Below, in pieces: positions 60,652-64,000 of a stretch of 64,000 nt of DNA; position 1 is the first letter of the stretch, and each line of letters begins with the position of its first letter. The position numbers and the translations under genes were made by a program. The DNA is taken from assembly GCA_028818705.1 (NCBI GenBank), contig JAPPNJ010000090.1, forward strand, positions 1 through 64,000, given 5' to 3'. The notes under the pieces were generated by a model. The model was not told the DNA's origin, made no database searches, and saw nothing but the letters and a program-made list of their open reading frames with translations. This DNA comes from Candidatus Poribacteria bacterium. Its GTDB lineage: Bacteria > Poribacteria > WGA-4E > WGA-3G.

Positions 60652-63600
60652 TTAAAGCTCCGCGCTCACTGTCATCTCCAAACGGTGTTCTGGCTTTCGC
60701 TGCTTTGTTGAGAGTAAACGGTAATTGAGTCGAAACAGAAGATCGGTAAATCTTCGCAATCTGTAATCGGCGGTCGTTCGGATTTCATGGCTGATGCCTT
60801 CGTAGAAAGTGTATTGTGCAAAAGGTATACCTCCACTACTTTCGCCATAGCCGAGTTTGTAGTTGATGTCAATACGCCCCTTGCCGATAAGGCTGTATAC
60901 AATACGGTTTTCATAAAAGAAAGTGCGGGTTCTGGCTTCCGGCTCCTCATCGAATTGTTCCTCGTCGGTTGTCCGTCTGTACCCACCAGTGCCGCTCCAT
61001 CGTAATGTGTTGCTCAGTTCATAACGGAGTTCTAATTCAGTGACCTCCTCAAATTGACGCAGGTCTGAGATGGGTATTGGTGAAGATTTTGCTGCATCCG
61101 CCGGTGTCTGTGCCTCCTGATCGAACTCTTCAAAATCAAATTGGCTATACTTCTCGGTCTCGCGGCGTTGCTCCCAGTTTCCGCTGACAGATACCCGTTG
61201 GGTCGGGTTGACGGAGAGACCGACATCCCACGTTCGATGGCGTCTGTGGCGTTCTTGGCTATTAATCCTCCGGTTGAGTGTCTCACCAGTCCGAAGGTTG
61301 AATTCAAAACTGAACGCTGGTGAAGGTGAAAATTCAAATCGATGGTGCTGGTTCAATCGTCCGAAAAGTGTGTCTGAACCTTGTAGACTTTGAAGTAGAT
61401 AGAGCGACACAGCATCTTCTATCTCTTGCTCCTCAGTCAACCATAGTCGTGTCTGTCCTCTAAGCGCCTTCAGAAACCACTCCATACGGGATGGCTCGTT
61501 AGTCGTAACCCCCCTACCCCCCTTATCAAGGGGATTAGATAGTGTCGGACGTAAACTATCATGCGTAGGCATTGCGCTGCGTTGCTGTCTTTGTTGCTCG
61601 CGTGCGCGCCGCGCGAAAAATTGGCGCGGTTGAAAGCGCAACCGAAACTCTGCATCCACCGCCGTTGTCGGTTTATCGCCAACGTTTTGGTAGATTTTGA
61701 TGTAAGTGCCCTCCTCAGGATCTTCGACATAGTGCAAGTCGTCCAACTTCACGTAATACCCTTCACCCGGTTGGATCGGGAATCCGGTGTGTGGATGGAT
61801 GTCGGTGTAAACTTCACGGCGTTGACTTGTCAGTTTTTTATCCAATTCGTAGGTGATTTCCATGTCAATTGCGCGACTCAGTGGCGTCAACTGGAGGCTG
61901 ATATCGGCGAGCTGCGTTGTTGTATTGGCACCCAGGTCGTTGTGTGCTTTCAACATGCGGCGTGCGATGTTCGCCGTCAGATCCACTCCGCCCTTGAGAA
62001 AAGACTCTTGTTGTGAAAAGACGCCAACTTTCCACGTTCGGGCGGTAGTACTTCGCTGCCAATCGGACAAGCCAATGGGTTCATTATCTACAGTGAGCAA
62101 CGGTTCTTTAGCGAAAGCTTCCTCAAGTTCATAACTGGTATCAAAGGATGCCCATTTAAAATCGACGAGATTGATGCGTCCGGTTGTGCGGTTCCGCTTT
62201 CGGTTAAGTGCAGCATTGAATGGCTCGTTCGATTCCACTTTGCCCAGCGTCCCCATGACTCTAAATGGTCCGATAGGATAAAGGAGATTGCCTTCCTGTC
62301 GCAACTTTCCCTGTGATTGTGTTGTAGTTGAATTGATGTCCTCTACACGCGAGCTGCTCCGATAGTCGTCCCAGCGAAGGTTAGGAAGCCATTTTTTGAG
62401 TAACTGTGTTCTCGTAGAGGTACTCCGTTCCGACGCTATGGCCCCTCCTTCTTGTCTATAAGCGTTTGTGAGGTCAGGGTTAGAAACGCCTCCTACAATA
62501 GTATTTGTGGAGATCGCTCCAATACCACCTGAACGTCGATTAAAATTTACACCCCAATTGAAATTATTTCGGATAGTTGCGTTTGCAGTGCCAGTGTTAG
62601 AAACGCCTCCTACAAAGGGGTCGAGGTCAGAGACCTCTCCTACAGTGGTATCTTCAGGGACTTTCTCCTCGCTTCTACCCACACCAGCATCAATTTCCAA
62701 CCAATCTACTGGAAGCACTTGGATGTCAAAGTTCATTGTTCGCTCATCTTGGGCAGTTCGGGAGGATCCAGCGATGCCAAGCAGAAATGCATCGTCAAAG
62801 CCCTCTTTGGCGTATTGTGTCTCATAGCGGGAACGGGTGCGATTGCTACTTGATGCCCCAACAGGCACAAAGTCAGCATCCATCGATCTGACATCAAGGT
62901 TTGTTGTTAATTTAGGGTGTAGTTTATCGGACCAGGCTGCGAAATCCCAATCCGCATAGCCGATGAGTTTCCACGCCTGACTCACCTCTTTCCGATCAGC
63001 AGTGGAATAAGTGTTTTTATCAACAGCACTATAAGCGATTTCGCCTTCAACCCATGCCTGTTCGGTGAGATTCAGGCGACTTTCGAGTCCCCAGACGCTA
63101 TGTTTTTGGGGTGCTGTAAGGGATGATCCGTCACCATCGGGATCAAGTATGTTTTGGCGAAGTGCTTCCAGTTCTTCGTCAGCGAAAACGATTAAAGCCT
63201 GTTCTGGCTGACTCAGATCTGTTTCAACGGCATAGGAGGCACCGAAGGAAATCCGCTCACCCGGCAGCGTAAAGATGCTGCTGAGTCCATAAAGATTTTG
63301 CTGGTATGCGCGTTCTTCTGAGATGTATTCAAAGTCAATCCGAATTACGTCGTTGCTGGTTATTAGATGCTTACTGTTGAATTCAACAATGGGATCCCCA
63401 TATTCACGGATGACGTAATCGTTATTTTCACCGCGTCGCATTCTCTCGCCATTCAACCAGACGATTTCACTACCGGCTTTCACAATGACATATTGTCCAT
63501 CAACCGTGAGCCGATATTCACTACGTCCCTCCTCACCCCGAAGGACTAAACTCGTAGATTGCCCCTTCGGAATAGCACTCGGAATGAGATGAAAGTCCAC

Positions 63601-64000
63601 CCACTTAAAATCGCCTTCTACTTGTACACCCTCCAAGGCACGCGGAAAGAAGATAAATTCCGACGGACCGAGCGATCCTTCAAAATCACCTAAGGTCCCC
63701 CTCATATTCGGATGTGTGATGCGGATTAACTTCTGATCGATGTCTTGGATATTCTCAGTCGTACCCTCGGGTTGGATGGGTAAGTCTTGGTCGGACAACA
63801 TTGCTAATACACCAATGTTCTCAGAGGCTTTTCCTTCTACGTTGACCCGGAGTTCCTGATTCGGCGTCACACCGCGTCCACTACCAACTGAGATCCCAAA
63901 TGTTTGACTTCCAGATACCTCCAATTGTGATACGCTATCACCTGAAGGCTGTGTGCCCGGTTCCCCGAAGGGTCGTCCGGGTAGCTGCCCAGATTCGCCA
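60652..64000 (-). CDS. large outer-membrane beta-barrel-like protein, 5' end outside the window
   Basis: The frame is open for 1115 codons from the window edge to the stop at 60652; no internal start is needed. Alternating polar/hydrophobic strands with many Arg, Glu and aromatic residues run along the length (for example HSVWGLESRLNLTEQAWVEGE, LELRYELSNTLRWSGTGGY), and the C-terminus (RLEMTVSAEL) is strand-like, as expected for an outer-membrane barrel or a large SprA-like secretion/surface protein. The N-terminal part (SGRGVTPNQELRVNVEGKASENI) recalls TonB-independent surface barrel proteins. I cannot name the family with confidence. At least four dispersed repeats have been absorbed in frame. 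Confidence 0.6.
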   Translation of the reverse strand, partial: GESGQLPGRPFGEPGTQPSGDSVSQLEVSGSQTFGISVGSGRGVTPNQELRVNVEGKASENIGVLAMLSDQDLPIQPEGTTENIQDIDQKLIRITHPNMRGTLGDFEGSLGPSEFIFFPRALEGVQVEGDFKWVDFHLIPSAIPKGQSTSLVLRGEEGRSEYRLTVDGQYVIVKAGSEIVWLNGERMRRGENNDYVIREYGDPIVEFNSKHLITSNDVIRIDFEYISEERAYQQNLYGLSSIFTLPGERISFGASYAVETDLSQPEQALIVFADEELEALRQNILDPDGDGSSLTAPQKHSVWGLESRLNLTEQAWVEGEIAYSAVDKNTYSTADRKEVSQAWKLIGYADWDFAAWSDKLHPKLTTNLDVRSMDADFVPVGASSSNRTRSRYETQYAKEGFDDAFLLGIAGSSRTAQDERTMNFDIQVLPVDWLEIDAGVGRSEEKVPEDTTVGEVSDLDPFVGGVSNTGTANATIRNNFNWGVNFNRRSGGIGAISTNTIVGGVSNPDLTNAYRQEGGAIASERSTSTRTQLLKKWLPNLRWDDYRSSSRVEDINSTTTQSQGKLRQEGNLLYPIGPFRVMGTLGKVESNEPFNAALNRKRNRTTGRINLVDFKWASFDTSYELEEAFAKEPLLTVDNEPIGLSDWQRSTTARTWKVGVFSQQESFLKGGVDLTANIARRMLKAHNDLGANTTTQLADISLQLTPLSRAIDMEITYELDKKLTSQRREVYTDIHPHTGFPIQPGEGYYVKLDDLHYVEDPEEGTYIKIYQNVGDKPTTAVDAEFRLRFQPRQFFARRAREQQRQQRSAMPTHDSLRPTLSNPLDKGGRGVTTNEPSRMEWFLKALRGQTRLWLTEEQEIEDAVSLYLLQSLQGSDTLFGRLNQHHRFEFSPSPAFSFEFNLRTGETLNRRINSQERHRRHRTWDVGLSVNPTQRVSVSGNWEQRRETEKYSQFDFEEFDQEAQTPADAAKSSPIPISDLRQFEEVTELELRYELSNTLRWSGTGGYRRTTDEEQFDEEPEARTRTFFYENRIVYSLIGKGRIDINYKLGYGESSGGIPFAQYTFYEGISHEIRTTADYRLRRFTDLLFRLNYRLLSTKQRKPEHRLEMTVSAEL
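61506..61537 (-). repeat. in-frame TAATCCCCTTGATAAGG-type repeat inside the barrel gene
   Basis: On the minus strand, TAATCCCCTTGATAAGGGGG and then GTAGGGGGGTTA encodes SNPLDKGGRGVT. Repeats of this type (translated NPLDKGGRG) are known from many bacterial intergenic regions; here it is inside an open frame, in a linker-like segment. Confidence 0.6.
62478..62644 (-). repeat. three in-frame GTAGGAG-family repeats inside the barrel gene
   Basis: Copies lie at 62478-62497 and 62596-62614 (both TGTAGGAGGCGTTTCTAAC on the minus strand) and 62625-62644 (TGTAGGAGAGGTCTCTGACC). They encode VGGVSN, VGGVSN and VGEVSD. The same family occurs in gaps at about 25550, 34850, 39460 and 45905. The frame is not broken. 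Confidence 0.7.

Overview
The window (about 46-48 % GC by eye, dense small operons on both strands) looks like a chromosome fragment of an uncultured, didermic environmental bacterium. Phytanoyl-CoA dioxygenase and xylose-isomerase-like sugar isomerases, LamG proteins, a large multi-pass transporter-like protein, lipoproteins with HEAT repeats and many short dispersed palindromic repeats together recall Candidatus Poribacteria or a relative. That placement is inference; there is no rRNA gene here to test it.

Layout. 0-24 kb is a mix of housekeeping and genome defence: trpF beside a nuclease-NACHT NTPase; a DnaJ/TPR gene cut by a complete IS982-family insertion; cupin, phosphoesterase, PDZ/HEAT lipoproteins, GNAT; a Ski2-like helicase with divergent sigma70 promoters; tRNA-Ala(GGC); a type II restriction-modification pair chained to tsaB; a BrnT/BrnA-like toxin-antitoxin pair; a lipid-linked-glycan flippase; a type ISP-like modification/restriction protein; a patatin. 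24-48 kb is mainly metabolism: aroA, a DapA-family aldolase, an orphan PhoR-like histidine kinase, tenA, sugar isomerases, a membrane glycosyltransferase-like protein, an orphan sugar ABC ATPase, tsaE, GT4, SDR, phytanoyl dioxygenase, YjbQ, GH32 and peptidase E.

48-60.6 kb is the most unusual part. Two tandem paralogous secreted proteins each have an in-frame TGA directly after a Cys codon, inside a thioredoxin-like domain that continues in frame beyond it. A conserved bacterial-SECIS-like hairpin follows each TGA, so both are best read as Cys-Sec (CU) selenoproteins of 552 and 563 aa. Their C-terminal domain (about 120 aa) reappears as the extracytoplasmic domain of the next gene, a membrane-anchored ECF sigma factor. 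A second, sister ECF sigma carries instead an Ig-like domain and an alpha/beta-hydrolase outside the membrane. An ECF-like promoter motif (GCAACC, 17 nt, CGTC) lies before a LamG gene, the TolB-like/selenoprotein-A pair, selenoprotein B (weaker) and the second sigma gene itself. I propose that this is one envelope-stress or redox-sensing regulon: sigma factors with built-in sensors controlling secreted selenoproteins and surface proteins. Three LamG proteins and the TolB-like propeller also share a short C-terminal motif (VSPxxK..TTxW) that may be a sorting tag.

The window ends in a large outer-membrane-barrel-like gene (5' end outside) into which several dispersed repeats have been absorbed in frame. 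A palindromic repeat is also translated inside the sugar ABC ATPase.
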